Source: Amycolatopsis sp. NBC_01488
Lineage (GTDB): Bacteria > Actinomycetota > Actinomycetes > Mycobacteriales > Pseudonocardiaceae
Assembly: GCF_036227105.1 (NCBI RefSeq)
Contig: NZ_CP109434.1
Location: 2,794,001-2,858,000, forward strand
Length of the DNA stretch: 64,000 bases
Reading direction: 5' to 3'
The notes beneath the pieces are model-generated. The model had not been told where the DNA came from. It ran no database searches and worked only from the letters and a program-made list of their open reading frames with translations. This document shows, piece by piece, positions 16,134-24,433 of this stretch (position 1 is its first letter; every line of letters begins with the position of its first letter). The position numbers and the translations under genes are program-made.

Positions 16134-16176
16134 AAAGGCCATCGTCGGGGGCGGGTTGCCCCGATGGTGGCCTTTT
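16134..16176 (+). terminator. Rho-independent-type terminator after the nuclease gene
   Basis: Stem AAAGGCCATCGTCGGGG (16134-16150) pairs with CCCCGATGGTGGCCTTTT (16159-16176), one mismatch, 8-nt loop, ending in a T run. It starts 14 nt after the stop codon. Confidence 0.85.
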
Positions 16177-16259
16177 CCCGGTCCACTCCACCGGGTGACG
16201 ATGGAACCGCGTAGCGTGCGGTGCCGTCTTACCTTTTGACGGACCACAGGGGAGGTGGC

Positions 16260-16979
16260 GTGGACGGGTATGCGGTGAAGGTCGACGAGCTGGGCAAGCT
16301 CATCGACGACCTCGACACGGCGGCGGGCAAGATGGCCGACGCCGACAAGAAGCTCGGCGGCGGCGGGGCGTTCGGGTCCTTGGGCACGGCCGACCTGGGC
16401 AAAGCGGGCGGCGAGTTCGAGGAGGCCTGGGGCTACGGCATCGGCCGCCTCGGCGAGGCGGCTTCGGGGATCACGGAGCGGCTGAAGCAGGCGAAGCAGA
16501 AGTACGAGCAGATCGAGGCGGAGTTCGGCGCCGAGCTGAACAAGTTCGGCTCGGCGGTGCTGGGCGGCGGCGACGACCCGACGTTGCCCCAAGGACAGCG
16601 CGGGAACTACCCCCGGGTCGGCGGGCCGAGCGGTGGCTCACCGGGGCCGCTGGGCAACGTGCTGGGTGACGACGGCATGGTCGGCGGGGGCGTGACGGGC
16701 GGGGTGCCGGGGATCGGCGATCTGGCCGAGCGCAAGGATCCGGGCGCGGACCTGGGTGGCGGCATGGTCGGTGGCGGTGTGATGGGCGGGGTGCCGGGGA
16801 TCAACGACCTGGCCGCGCGCAAGGATCCCGGTGGCGGCATGGTGGGCGGCGGTGTGATGGGCGGGGTGCCCGGCAGCAACGACCAGGCCGAGCGCGGGGA
16901 CCCGGATCCCGGTGGCGGCATGGTCGGCGGCGGCGCGACCGGCGGCATCACCGACATCCTGGACGGGCGTGACCGATGA
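16260..16979 (+). CDS. WXG/ESX-like helical protein with Gly-rich repeat tail
   Basis: 239 aa from GTG at 16260, preceded by AGGGGAGG; the longer ATG frame is rejected for that reason. Residues 1-110 form a helical hairpin like ESX-related substrates (VDELGKLIDDLDTAAGKM, FEEAWGYGIGRLGEAA). Residues 140-235 are four tandem copies of a unit like GGGMVGGGVMGGVPG plus a short acidic spacer (DLAERKDPG), with matching DNA repeats. No signal peptide. First gene of a rightward operon; its stop overlaps the next ATG (ATGA). Likely secreted or structural partner of the next protein; inference from architecture. Confidence 0.62.
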   Translation: MDGYAVKVDELGKLIDDLDTAAGKMADADKKLGGGGAFGSLGTADLGKAGGEFEEAWGYGIGRLGEAASGITERLKQAKQKYEQIEAEFGAELNKFGSAVLGGGDDPTLPQGQRGNYPRVGGPSGGSPGPLGNVLGDDGMVGGGVTGGVPGIGDLAERKDPGADLGGGMVGGGVMGGVPGINDLAARKDPGGGMVGGGVMGGVPGSNDQAERGDPDPGGGMVGGGATGGITDILDGRDR

Positions 16980-18178
16980 GCACCCAGGACTTCCCGGCCC
17001 TGGGTTTCGACCCGGCGCCCGGCGACCTCGACGGCGTCACCGACCTGGCGGGCAAGTACCGCGCGGTGAGCAAGGACCTGGCCGAGGCGGACGATTCGCT
17101 GCGGCAGATCGTCCGCAAGCAGGGCATTTGGCAGGGCGAGGCGAGCGAAGCGTTCGCGCGGCGCATCGGCCCCCTGCCGCAGTACCTCGAGGGCGCGGCC
17201 CGTTCGATGGGCGAGGCCGCGGACGCACTCGAGCAGTGGTCCCAGGATCTTGGTGACCTGCAGAAACGCGCGAAGGACCTGGAGGCACGGGCAGAGGCGG
17301 CGGCCAAGGCGGCCGAGGCGGCGCGGGCGAACCCGGACCTGGCGCTCGCGAACCGGACGTTTCCGGACCAGCCGTCCCTGCAGATCGCCCAGCAGCTCCT
17401 GGACAACGCGGGCCGGCAGCTCCAGTCGGCGATCGACGGCTGCCAGAACATCCAGGACGCGGCGAAGCAGCTGCAGCAGGAGCACGGCGAAGCGGCCGGC
17501 CGGGTCGCGGAGGCACTGCGGAAGGCGAAGGAGCTGGCCCCGGACGAGCCGGGCGTCCTCGACAAGCTGAGCGACGCGGTGGGCGGCGCCCTGTCCGACC
17601 TGACGAACACCATCGCGGACGGGGTCGACCAGGCGTGGGACTTCGTCCAGGACCACGCGGAGCTGATTTCGAAGCTCTCGGACGTCGTGGGCGACATGGG
17701 CAACGGCATCGGCGTCCTGAGTGACCTCGCACCGCCTCCGGCCGACAAGGTCATGAGCGGGATCGCCACCGGCTTGGGGCTCGGCGCACTCACCGGTCAT
17801 GCGGTGGCCAAGGCGGCCGGAGCCGACGTCTCGACCGAGACGCTGACCTTCGACGCGCTTGGCGCGGCCACGTCGCTGGCCGGCGCCGCTGACGTCCTTC
17901 CGGACACCGCGATCAAGGTGGCGACCTACGGCTTGTTCGCCGAGCAGGGGATCGGTGAGGGCGTGGGCGGCAAGGACTTCGAAAGCCCCTGGGACGACTT
18001 CCAGAACTACTGGGTGCCCAAAGACTCGAGTCAGGCGGCGGTGGCCGCGGGCACGCTCGTCGTCGGGCCCGCGGCGTGGGCGGGGGTGGCGGTCTGGAAC
18101 GCGGCCGACGCCGGTATGCAGGCTGACAACGCACCGGCGCGTCAGCGTGAGCGGGCGGAAGACGAGGTGTGGAACTGA
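16976..18178 (+). CDS. Putative type VII secretion-associated effector-like protein
   Basis: 400 aa. The first 120 residues form an ESX-like helical domain with GIWQGEASEAFARRIG, close to the W-x-G turn, followed by a long coiled coil (about 95-190, LQKRAKDLEARAEAAAKAAE). The C-terminal half has Gly/Ala-rich hydrophobic helices (GLGLGALTGHAVAKAAG, AAVAAGTLVVGPAAWAGVAVW) that could insert in a membrane. Such architecture fits T7SS large substrates, but no toxin domain is recognised. Overlaps both neighbours by 1-4 nt. Confidence 0.58.
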   Translation: MSTQDFPALGFDPAPGDLDGVTDLAGKYRAVSKDLAEADDSLRQIVRKQGIWQGEASEAFARRIGPLPQYLEGAARSMGEAADALEQWSQDLGDLQKRAKDLEARAEAAAKAAEAARANPDLALANRTFPDQPSLQIAQQLLDNAGRQLQSAIDGCQNIQDAAKQLQQEHGEAAGRVAEALRKAKELAPDEPGVLDKLSDAVGGALSDLTNTIADGVDQAWDFVQDHAELISKLSDVVGDMGNGIGVLSDLAPPPADKVMSGIATGLGLGALTGHAVAKAAGADVSTETLTFDALGAATSLAGAADVLPDTAIKVATYGLFAEQGIGEGVGGKDFESPWDDFQNYWVPKDSSQAAVAAGTLVVGPAAWAGVAVWNAADAGMQADNAPARQRERAEDEVWN

Positions 18179-18756
18179 TGCCGCTGCAGATCGACCTCCC
18201 TCCGGGCTTCTCGGGCATGCCCGTGGGCACCGGCGACCGGCTGAACCGCAGCCACGCCTGGATGGTGGCGGAGAACGTGGCCGCCGGGGCCGGGACGTCC
18301 ATCGAAGAGTTCGGCAGCTACCTGATGGCGCTGGTGCCGGCCATGCAGGCCAACGGCATCCGGGTGTTCGGCAAGTTCGCCGTCGGCACCCGGAAGGGCG
18401 ATGTCGCGACCTTGACGCTGGGCGTGACGCAGTGGCCCGAGACCGCGCCCGCGAACCGGGACGCCGTGGTGGCGGCGCTGGCCGAGCAGTACCGGGGCCG
18501 GCACAAGCACGCGGTCGTGCGTCCGGTCCGGCTTCCGATCGGCCCGGCGATCGTCGCCATCAGTGAGGGCGAGTTCCGCCTCCCCGAGAAGGGTGTACGC
18601 GCGCAGATCAAGGGCGAGTACCAGATTCCCCTGCCGGACAACCGGTCCGTGGTGATCCTGTCGGTGGTCGCGGAGTCCGAGGATGCGTGGCCCGCTGTCG
18701 CGGAAGCCACGGCGAAGGTGGCCTGGAGCCTGCGCAGCGACGAGGCGGCCGGATGA
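18178..18756 (+). CDS. Unknown soluble protein of the ESX-like operon
   Basis: 192 aa, ATG at 18178 sharing a base with the upstream TGA (TGATG). Predicted alpha/beta protein with an N-terminal Pro/Gly segment (IDLPPGFSGMPVG), a helical region and several beta strands (DVATLTLGVTQWP, SVVILSVVAESED). No signal peptide or TM. Not obviously EspG, but size and position would suit a chaperone or an assembly factor for the preceding proteins. No family recognised. Confidence 0.5.
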   Translation: MPLQIDLPPGFSGMPVGTGDRLNRSHAWMVAENVAAGAGTSIEEFGSYLMALVPAMQANGIRVFGKFAVGTRKGDVATLTLGVTQWPETAPANRDAVVAALAEQYRGRHKHAVVRPVRLPIGPAIVAISEGEFRLPEKGVRAQIKGEYQIPLPDNRSVVILSVVAESEDAWPAVAEATAKVAWSLRSDEAAG

Positions 18757-18884
18757 CGTCGGGATCGTCCGGTTCGCGCGCAGCCAGAGGTCACGCGAGC
18801 AACAGCTGGCGCCTGACCGTCAACCGGCTCGCCAAGCACTACAAGTTCGTCCACACACCGCAGCACCCGGGGAGGGTGGCATGA
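18753..18884 (+). CDS. 43-aa basic small protein in the ESX-like operon
   Basis: 43 codons from ATG at 18753, linked by ATGA overlaps on both sides (with the 192-aa gene and with the YbaB-like gene). The peptide is Ser/Arg/His-rich and basic, without hydrophobic helix. The double overlap is the main reason to accept it; it could instead be a translational-coupling leader. Confidence 0.4.
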   Translation: MTSGSSGSRAARGHASNSWRLTVNRLAKHYKFVHTPQHPGRVA

Positions 18885-19309
18885 GCGACAACGCGCAGCT
18901 GATCGAGGAAATGCGCTGGCAGCTCAAGCAGATCGAAGACCGCAAAGCCGACAACCAGCGCCTCCTCGCGGGCATCGCCGGGAGCAACCACACCACCGTC
19001 ACCTCGCCGGATCGGTCCGTGACCGTGCTCGCCGGGCCTGGTGGTGTCGTCAGCGAAGTGCGGCTCGCGCCCGAAGCCATGCGGTTCGACGCCGTCACGC
19101 TGAGCCGGACCATCACCGCCGCCGTCCGGGAGGCCGTCGCCGCGGGCGGGCGGCTTGCGGAGCGGGCGCCGGTGCCGCCGGGCGGGGCACCGCAGCAACC
19201 GACCTGGCAGACGCCGGCGCAGCCAGCCCGGCCAACCCGGCCGGCCCCGCAACGCAGGGCCGCCCCGGGGGAGGACGACGAGCCCTACGGCACCGTCTTC
19301 GACGTCTAA
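18881..19309 (+). CDS. YbaB/EbfC-like protein of the ESX-like operon
   Basis: 142 aa, ATG at 18881 in an ATGA overlap. Residues 1-40 are a helix (AQLIEEMRWQLKQIEDRK), residues 45-105 the YbaB-like beta sheet and helix (SVTVLAGPGGVVSEVRLA, VTLSRTITAAVREAVAAG). The C-terminus is a Pro/Ala-rich disordered tail with a short acidic end. Divergent YbaB proteins of this kind commonly sit in actinobacterial ESX/WXG loci; the housekeeping ybaB is separate, at 55495. Ends with a 4-nt convergent overlap. Confidence 0.7.
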   Translation: MSDNAQLIEEMRWQLKQIEDRKADNQRLLAGIAGSNHTTVTSPDRSVTVLAGPGGVVSEVRLAPEAMRFDAVTLSRTITAAVREAVAAGGRLAERAPVPPGGAPQQPTWQTPAQPARPTRPAPQRRAAPGEDDEPYGTVFDV

Positions 19310-19713
19310 ACCGGCGGGTGCTGCTCTCCGCGCTTCGCCGCCGCCCGCTTGGCGCGCCAGCCCAGGGCCAGGACCGCCTGGACCAGCTCCTGGTAGCTCG
19401 GCTTGACCTCTTCGAGGTACCGCTCCAGGTACGCCGGGCGCGCCGTCGGGACCGGGCGGGGTTCGTCGCCCGGGGGAAGCCACAGCAGGCCCTGGATGTT
19501 GTGCAGCGCCATCTTCCACCAGCGCGTCGCGCGTTCGGCCGCGCGGGCCTCGCGCTCGGTTGCCACCTCGATCGCGGTCTGGGCTTCCTCGATCTCGCCC
19601 TGCAGCTCTTCGGCGCGTGCCAGCTCCCAGGCGCGCAGGTTCTCCGCCGAGCCTCGGGAGAGGGCGATGATTTCCTTGTACCGCATGGCCGCGGTGGCAC
19701 CGTCGTCGGTCAT
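19306..19713 (-). CDS. Coiled-coil protein downstream of the FtsK-like ATPase
   Basis: 135 aa, starting MTDDGATAAMRYKE. A long amphipathic helix runs through residues 10-70 (ELARAEELQGEIEEAQTAI), followed by a Trp-rich turn (WWKMALHNIQGLLWLPPGD) and another helix. It overlaps the end of the ATPase gene by 4 nt, so it is probably translated with it and may bind it. No family recognised. Confidence 0.55.
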   Translation of the reverse strand: MTDDGATAAMRYKEIIALSRGSAENLRAWELARAEELQGEIEEAQTAIEVATEREARAAERATRWWKMALHNIQGLLWLPPGDEPRPVPTARPAYLERYLEEVKPSYQELVQAVLALGWRAKRAAAKRGEQHPPV

Positions 19714-22439
19714 CGGTCGTTCTCCGGGCGCTGGAACGGGATGATCACTTCAGGGGCGCCGTGGGTCGTGCGGTCGAAGAACAACGCGCGACCCGGGCGT
19801 GGCGACCAGTGCACCACCTGGCCCGCCGCGAACGGCGCCAGCTCGTTGCCCTGGACGTCGAGCGCCGCCCACGTGCCGATGTCGTCGGTGCCCGCGAAGC
19901 CCAGCGTGTCCTTGAGCCGGGCGATGCTGCGCCACCAGCCGATCGTGTGGACGCCGTGGCCCGGGCCCTGCTTCAGCACCATCCGCAGGTGGTCGAGACC
20001 GCTCTTCAGCTGCCCGACGGCCTTCGCCTCCAACGCCGGCAGCGCCGCGTCGACCCCGTACAGCAGCAGGATCTTCGCGCCGCCCGCCATCGCGCCGGTC
20101 ATCGACTCCAAAGTGGCCGTCAGGTCGTCGACCAGGGTCGCGGTGTGGCCGTCGGCGCGCAGCCGGTCCGTCAGCTCCAGCACCGCCGGGGCGCACGCCT
20201 CGATCGTGCAGCCCAGCACGAACTCGACTTCACCCGGCTCGTACTGCCGGGCCAGCGACCGGGCCGAAGAGTCCATGATGGACAGTGCTTCGGCGGTCGC
20301 GGACCCGAGCACCGCGATGTTGCGGCCCGGCGCCCACGACAGGTCGACGCCGCACGCGGCCTCGGTGACGTCGATCGACTGGCCCAGCAGCGCCCGCGGC
20401 CGCGAGCTCGGCTTGAGGTCCAGGTACGCCGGGAACTGTTCCAGCACCGGCGAATGCGCGCCGTCGAACAGGCGCGGGCGCGGGAACCGGCCCTGGTACT
20501 CCTCCCACAGCCGGTGCTGCAGCCGGACGAACACGTCCTTGCTGCTCGCGTCCGGGATGTGGGCCAGCTGGTTGCCGTGCGCGACACCGGAGTCGTGGTT
20601 GATCACCCCGTGCCACTTCGGGGCGGACACCGCCGCGTTGTTCGTTTCGGCCAGCACGCGCCGCGCCTTCGGCATCGCGATCCGCAGCGTGCACTGCTCG
20701 AACACCGCCGGCTTGCCCCAGAACGCTTCGATGCCGGCGACGTCCTGGCTGGCCAGCACCAGGTGGATGCCCTGCGAACGACCGCGCCGCGCGATGTCCT
20801 CGAGCAACTGGGTCGCCGTGGCCGTCACCTGGTCGCGGCCCGCGAAGAGGTACTGGAACTCGTCGATCACCGCGACGATCCGCGGCCAGTGCCCGCCCGG
20901 GTCGGCTTCCCTGAGGTCGGCGAGGTTCGTGACCTCGTGCTCCTTCGCGGCCGCGGACCGGCGCCGCAGCTCGTCGGCCAGGAACCGCAGCAGCGCCAGG
21001 CCGAACTCGCGGTCGGTGTTGACGTTGACGCCGACGAGCCGCGCGTGCGGCAGCCAGCTCGCGTCCTTGCGCCCCGGCGCCAGCCCGGCGAACGAGACGC
21101 CTTCCTTGAAGTCCAGCAGGTACAGCGCCAGCTCGTCCGGCGAGTACCGCGCCGCCAGGCTGCCGAGCAGCGCGTACAGGAAGTTCGTCTTGCCCGAACC
21201 GGACGGTCCGCCGATCAGGGCGTGCGGGCTCGCGTCGCCGATGACGACCTCGACCGGCTCGCCTTCGAAGAACCCGACCGGTGCGCGCAGTTCCCGCGCC
21301 GAGCTCTCGTGCCCGATTTCGGCCGGCAGCAGGTCGTCGAACGACCGTGGCCCGCCCTGCTTGGCGATCAGCGCCGCGGCGATCCGGTCGGCGGCCCGGA
21401 TGACCTGCCCGGACGGCATCGGCGGATCGAGGTCCACGACCAGGTCCGTGCCGGTCATGCTGCTGATCGCGTGCCGATCGTCGATCAGGCTCAGCGTTTC
21501 GACCGACGCGCTCACGGCAGTCGGCACGTCGATCATGATCAGGCAGATCCCCGCGGCCAGCGCCCCGCTCGCGACGCGCTTGAGGTCGCGGGCGCGTTCC
21601 GGCTCGAGCGTTTCGCCGTTGCCGTACAGCACGGCGATGCGGAACGGCTCGACCCGCTCCTGCCGGGCGATGCGCAGCTCCCGCAGCGACGTGTGACCCG
21701 CCTGCATGCCGGTCGCGTGGATGCGGCGGATGTGCCCGGCCAGCTCGTCGAGGAGGTCCTCGAGCCGGCCCGGGTCGTACAGCGAAAGCGCGCTCGTGCG
21801 GCTCAGCGGGTAGAGGTCGGGCAGGATCGCGGTCAGCTGCCCGATGTCCCACAGGTGCACGCGCACCGCGCCGGGTTCGAACGTCGAGAGCACCCGGATC
21901 AGCAGGTTCTGCACGATGCCGTCGATGGTCGGGCGCGTCTTCGGCGCCGACGTGATCGCCAGGTGCGACTCGTCGAGCAGCGGGACGGCGACGTCGAACG
22001 TGCGGGTGGCGTCGCTCCCGGACGCCGTCGCGGAACCGACGCGCCACAGGCCGGGCGAGGTGATGCCGGCGTTGTGGCCGACGCGCCCGAGCCAGTCACC
22101 GGGCGGCAGTCCGGCCGGGCCGGGTGCGTTCTGCGAGACGAGTTCGCGCAGTGTCGCGGGGCCGTTGCCCCAGTCGGTGTAGAAAGCGCTTCGCACGCTG
22201 CCGAGCGCGCCGAACACCTCGTGCGCGGCAGGGTGCTTGGACCACTCGCTCTGCTGTTCCGGAGTGGCGTGGTTCATGCCGACGCGGACGATGTCGCGCT
22301 CCAGCTCGAGTTTGGCGAGGTCGGCCTCCGCGGCTTGGCGCGCTCCGGCCGCCGCGCCCAGCACCAGTCCGATCTGGTGGCGTACGCGGTCGAGCGCGGT
22401 TTCGACGCGGTTGCGTTGTTCGGCTGCCCTGTTGGCCAT
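19710..22439 (-). CDS. Soluble FtsK/SpoIIIE (EccC-like) ATPase with a second degenerate ATPase domain
   Basis: 909 aa from ATG at 22439 (MANRAAEQRN, GGGGA upstream). Residues 5-60 are coiled coil and no TM helix is present. An FtsK/SpoIIIE domain carries Walker A GGPSGSGKT (about 410-418) and Walker B IVAVIDEF (about 521-528), plus RRGRSQGIHLVLASQD. A second ATPase-like module (about 670-900) has GSATAEAL where a P-loop is expected, so it is probably inactive, as in EccC domains 2 and 3. Unlike EccC there is no membrane stalk. Likely motor of the adjoining ESX-like module. Confidence 0.78.
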   Translation of the reverse strand: MANRAAEQRNRVETALDRVRHQIGLVLGAAAGARQAAEADLAKLELERDIVRVGMNHATPEQQSEWSKHPAAHEVFGALGSVRSAFYTDWGNGPATLRELVSQNAPGPAGLPPGDWLGRVGHNAGITSPGLWRVGSATASGSDATRTFDVAVPLLDESHLAITSAPKTRPTIDGIVQNLLIRVLSTFEPGAVRVHLWDIGQLTAILPDLYPLSRTSALSLYDPGRLEDLLDELAGHIRRIHATGMQAGHTSLRELRIARQERVEPFRIAVLYGNGETLEPERARDLKRVASGALAAGICLIMIDVPTAVSASVETLSLIDDRHAISSMTGTDLVVDLDPPMPSGQVIRAADRIAAALIAKQGGPRSFDDLLPAEIGHESSARELRAPVGFFEGEPVEVVIGDASPHALIGGPSGSGKTNFLYALLGSLAARYSPDELALYLLDFKEGVSFAGLAPGRKDASWLPHARLVGVNVNTDREFGLALLRFLADELRRRSAAAKEHEVTNLADLREADPGGHWPRIVAVIDEFQYLFAGRDQVTATATQLLEDIARRGRSQGIHLVLASQDVAGIEAFWGKPAVFEQCTLRIAMPKARRVLAETNNAAVSAPKWHGVINHDSGVAHGNQLAHIPDASSKDVFVRLQHRLWEEYQGRFPRPRLFDGAHSPVLEQFPAYLDLKPSSRPRALLGQSIDVTEAACGVDLSWAPGRNIAVLGSATAEALSIMDSSARSLARQYEPGEVEFVLGCTIEACAPAVLELTDRLRADGHTATLVDDLTATLESMTGAMAGGAKILLLYGVDAALPALEAKAVGQLKSGLDHLRMVLKQGPGHGVHTIGWWRSIARLKDTLGFAGTDDIGTWAALDVQGNELAPFAAGQVVHWSPRPGRALFFDRTTHGAPEVIIPFQRPENDR

Positions 22440-22472
22440 CGGCGTCCCCAAAAACGGTGTCCCCTGCAAGGA

Positions 22473-22718
22473 TTACAAACGCGACCGGTATCCGCTCACC
22501 AGATCTTCCGCGGAGGCCAGGCGGCCGAGGAGCTGGTCCAGCCCCTCGCCGGCCTGTGCGTACTGCGAAGGGAGCCAGGGATCGGCCTTGGCCTGGGCGT
22601 CCACGAGAGCTTGTCGTGCTTCCCCGAGCAGGCTGGTGGCCCGTTCGGAGTGGGCGCGCGCGTCGGCGAGCCCGGTGACGACAGCGGTGAGCAGCTGGTG
22701 GAGTTCGGCTAGCGTCAT
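22473..22718 (-). CDS. Small helical protein, paralogue of the next gene
   Basis: 81 aa, a helical hairpin without TM (MTLAELHQLLTAVVTGLADA, then AQAGEGLDQLLGRLASAEDL) ending GYRSRL. The upstream neighbour ends SYSARL and has the same length and layout, so the two are paralogues, perhaps forming a heterodimer as EsxA/EsxB do. There is no WXG motif in the expected turn. Lies 33 nt before the ATPase gene. Confidence 0.55.
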   Translation of the reverse strand: MTLAELHQLLTAVVTGLADARAHSERATSLLGEARQALVDAQAKADPWLPSQYAQAGEGLDQLLGRLASAEDLVSGYRSRL

Positions 22719-22722
22719 CCGG

Positions 22723-22983
22723 CTAGAGACGCGCCGAGTAGGAGTCCGCTGAGGAAATGCTCGCTTGGACGGTGCTCTGCAGACCGTTGATGCCCTGCAG
22801 GGCTTCCGCGAGCAAACCGTGGGCCTGACTCACTTCGTGCTGGCTGCTGCCTTGGGTCGCCTGCGACAGCGACTGCTGCGCTTCTTCGAGAGACTGCGCT
22901 GCCTGTTGCAGGGCGGCGATGCTCGCGGACGCCTTTTCGTTGGCGAGTGCGATGCCAGCGCGGATCTCTTCGACTCCGGCCAT
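22723..22983 (-). CDS. Small helical protein, first gene of the FtsK-like operon
   Basis: 86 aa, starting MAGVEEIRAGIALANEKASA, with a second helix (HEVSQAHGLLAEALQGINGL) after a Gln/Ser-rich turn, ending SYSARL. GAGG 4 nt upstream supports the ATG. The pattern resembles DUF6244-type small actinobacterial proteins. With the 81-aa paralogue and the ATPase it forms a substrate-pair-plus-motor arrangement. Confidence 0.58.
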   Translation of the reverse strand: MAGVEEIRAGIALANEKASASIAALQQAAQSLEEAQQSLSQATQGSSQHEVSQAHGLLAEALQGINGLQSTVQASISSADSYSARL

Positions 22984-23430
22984 CGGGCCTCATACTCCTC
23001 GGAATCGGGATGGTTGAGCGGGGGACTTCTATTGAAACAGATCCAACGACTGAGCGTGATCATCTGATTGTGCGGAGTGATCGCGGCCGCGAAATCAGCA
23101 AGGCCCCGGACGTGGGAACATCCGGGGCCAGACCGATCACGGTGTGTGCTGGGGGTGGCCCGGCACCAGAACCGCGCGCGATACGTCGTTGGCCAGCGCT
23201 ACCCCAGGTCAGAGCGGTTTTCGTGCCACTGCTGGCCTTTCTGGAAGGGGCGGGCGTGGTTCGCGGTGAGACTAGCGCGACCGGAGCGCCGGGCTGCGAT
23301 CAGCCCCACTCGTAACTCACTGTGGGGCCTCAAAATTTCCGCGCGACGGTTCGAGAAGGTTTCACATTGAGACAACCGGCGCAGTCGCCGGGCCGGGGCA
23401 CGTCACCGGTTCCGGTCCGCGAACGACGAA
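22984..23430. other. Promoter/intergenic region between the ESX-like operon and tRNA-Ser
   Basis: About 450 bp without a convincing gene. It must hold the leftward promoter of the FtsK-like operon. A strong hairpin lies at 23102-23129 (arms GGCCCCGGA and TCCGGGGCC, 10-nt loop). Short open frames here have poor codon bias. No other structure was resolved. Confidence 0.4.
23102..23129. terminator. Hairpin in the region upstream of the FtsK-like operon
   Basis: Perfect 9-bp arms GGCCCCGGA (23102-23110) and TCCGGGGCC (23121-23129) around a 10-nt loop. No T run follows on either strand, so it may be a terminator or a structured leader. Confidence 0.45.
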
Positions 23431-23453
23431 ACGCCGGGCGCGGGGCCCGGCGT
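23431..23453 (-). terminator. Terminator after tRNA-Ser(GGA)
   Basis: Arms ACGCCGGGC and GCCCGGCGT (9 bp) separated by a short G-rich loop; on the minus strand it is followed by TTTCGT and lies 18 nt beyond the tRNA 3' end. Confidence 0.75.
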
Positions 23454-23470
23454 CTCATCCGATCAACGTG

Positions 23471-23555
23471 CGGAGGATACAGGATTCGAACCTGCGAGGG
23501 CGTGAACCCAACACGCTTTCCAAGCGTGCGCCTTAGGCCGCTCGGCCAATCCTCC
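23471..23555 (-). tRNA. tRNA-Ser(GGA)
   Basis: 85 nt on the minus strand. Acceptor GGAGGAT pairs with ATCCTCC, discriminator G. The anticodon loop is TTGGAAA in stem CACGC/GCGTG, giving anticodon GGA. A long variable arm (class II tRNA) and T arm with GGTTCGAAT are present. CCA is not encoded. Confidence 0.95.
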
Positions 23556-23576
23556 GCAGGAGACGATACCGGATGC

Positions 23577-24356
23577 TCATCCCCGGTCGCGAAGGTGGGT
23601 CTCGGCCTCGGACGCCGCGACGACGTCGGCCACCACGCACGTGATGTTGTCCGGGCCGCCGCCTTCGTTGGCCAGGCGGATCAGCTCCGGGATCACGTCG
23701 GCCGGGGCGGCGCCGGCGTCCAGGACGTCGCGGAGGATGGCTTCGGTGACCGGGCCGCTCAGGCCGTCCGAGCAAAGCAGGTAGCGGTCGCCCTGCTTGG
23801 CCTTGAACGTCCAGATGTCGGGTTCGCTGGAACCCGTCGTCTGCAGCGCTTTCATCAGCAGTGACCGCCGGGGGTGGGAGGCCGCGTCCTCGGCCGCGAC
23901 TCGGCCGTCCTCGACCAAGGCCTGCACGAGCGTGTGGTCACGGGTCAGCCGGCGGAGGCCGCCTTCGCGCAGCAGGTAGCCGCGGGAGTCGCCGATGTGG
24001 GCCGCCGCGAACTCGACGCCGTCGAACATCAGCGCCGTCAGCGTCGTGCCCATGCCTTCGGTCGTCGGCTCGTTCGACGCGACCTCGGCCAGCCGCTCGC
24101 CGATGGACTTGACCACGCCGGTCAGCGTCGCCGCCAGGTCGACGCCCGTGAGGTCCATCCGCCGGAGGTCGACGTCGAGCTCGCGCAGCACGTCGACCGC
24201 GGTCGCGCTGGCGACTTCGCCGTGCGGCTGGCCGCCGATGCCGTCGGCGACGGCGAGCAGGCGGGAACTCGCGTACAGCGAGTCCTCGTTGACCTGGCGA
24301 TGCTGGCCGACGTCCGACCCCGCGGCGTACCGGAGGACGTACCGATCGTGTGTCAT
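23577..24356 (-). CDS. PP2C-type serine/threonine protein phosphatase
   Basis: 259 aa from ATG at 24356 (MTHDRYVLRYAAGSDVG). All PP2C motifs are present: RQVNEDS, VADGIGGQPHGE, GMGTTLTAL, IGDSRGYLL, CSDGLSG and GGPDNITCV, giving the metal-binding aspartates. No TM segment, so it is a cytosolic stand-alone phosphatase rather than a PstP-type membrane protein. Divergent from the methylase-kinase pair, which makes it the natural antagonist of that kinase. Confidence 0.9.
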   Translation of the reverse strand: MTHDRYVLRYAAGSDVGQHRQVNEDSLYASSRLLAVADGIGGQPHGEVASATAVDVLRELDVDLRRMDLTGVDLAATLTGVVKSIGERLAEVASNEPTTEGMGTTLTALMFDGVEFAAAHIGDSRGYLLREGGLRRLTRDHTLVQALVEDGRVAAEDAASHPRRSLLMKALQTTGSSEPDIWTFKAKQGDRYLLCSDGLSGPVTEAILRDVLDAGAAPADVIPELIRLANEGGGPDNITCVVADVVAASEAETHLRDRG

Positions 24357-24433
24357 GCCCCCATGAAAGCATTGGTTGACTGAGTTCACAAGCAACTCGG
24401 CTGAATGGAGCACTCTCCGATAGAGTTCCCGCC

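Noticed and set aside
12568..16191. 1207-aa open frame on the minus strand across the nuclease gene
   Set aside because: Only the last 315 residues are CapA; the rest is the Arg/Val/Gly-rich antisense of the secreted nuclease, caused by GC-rich third codon positions.
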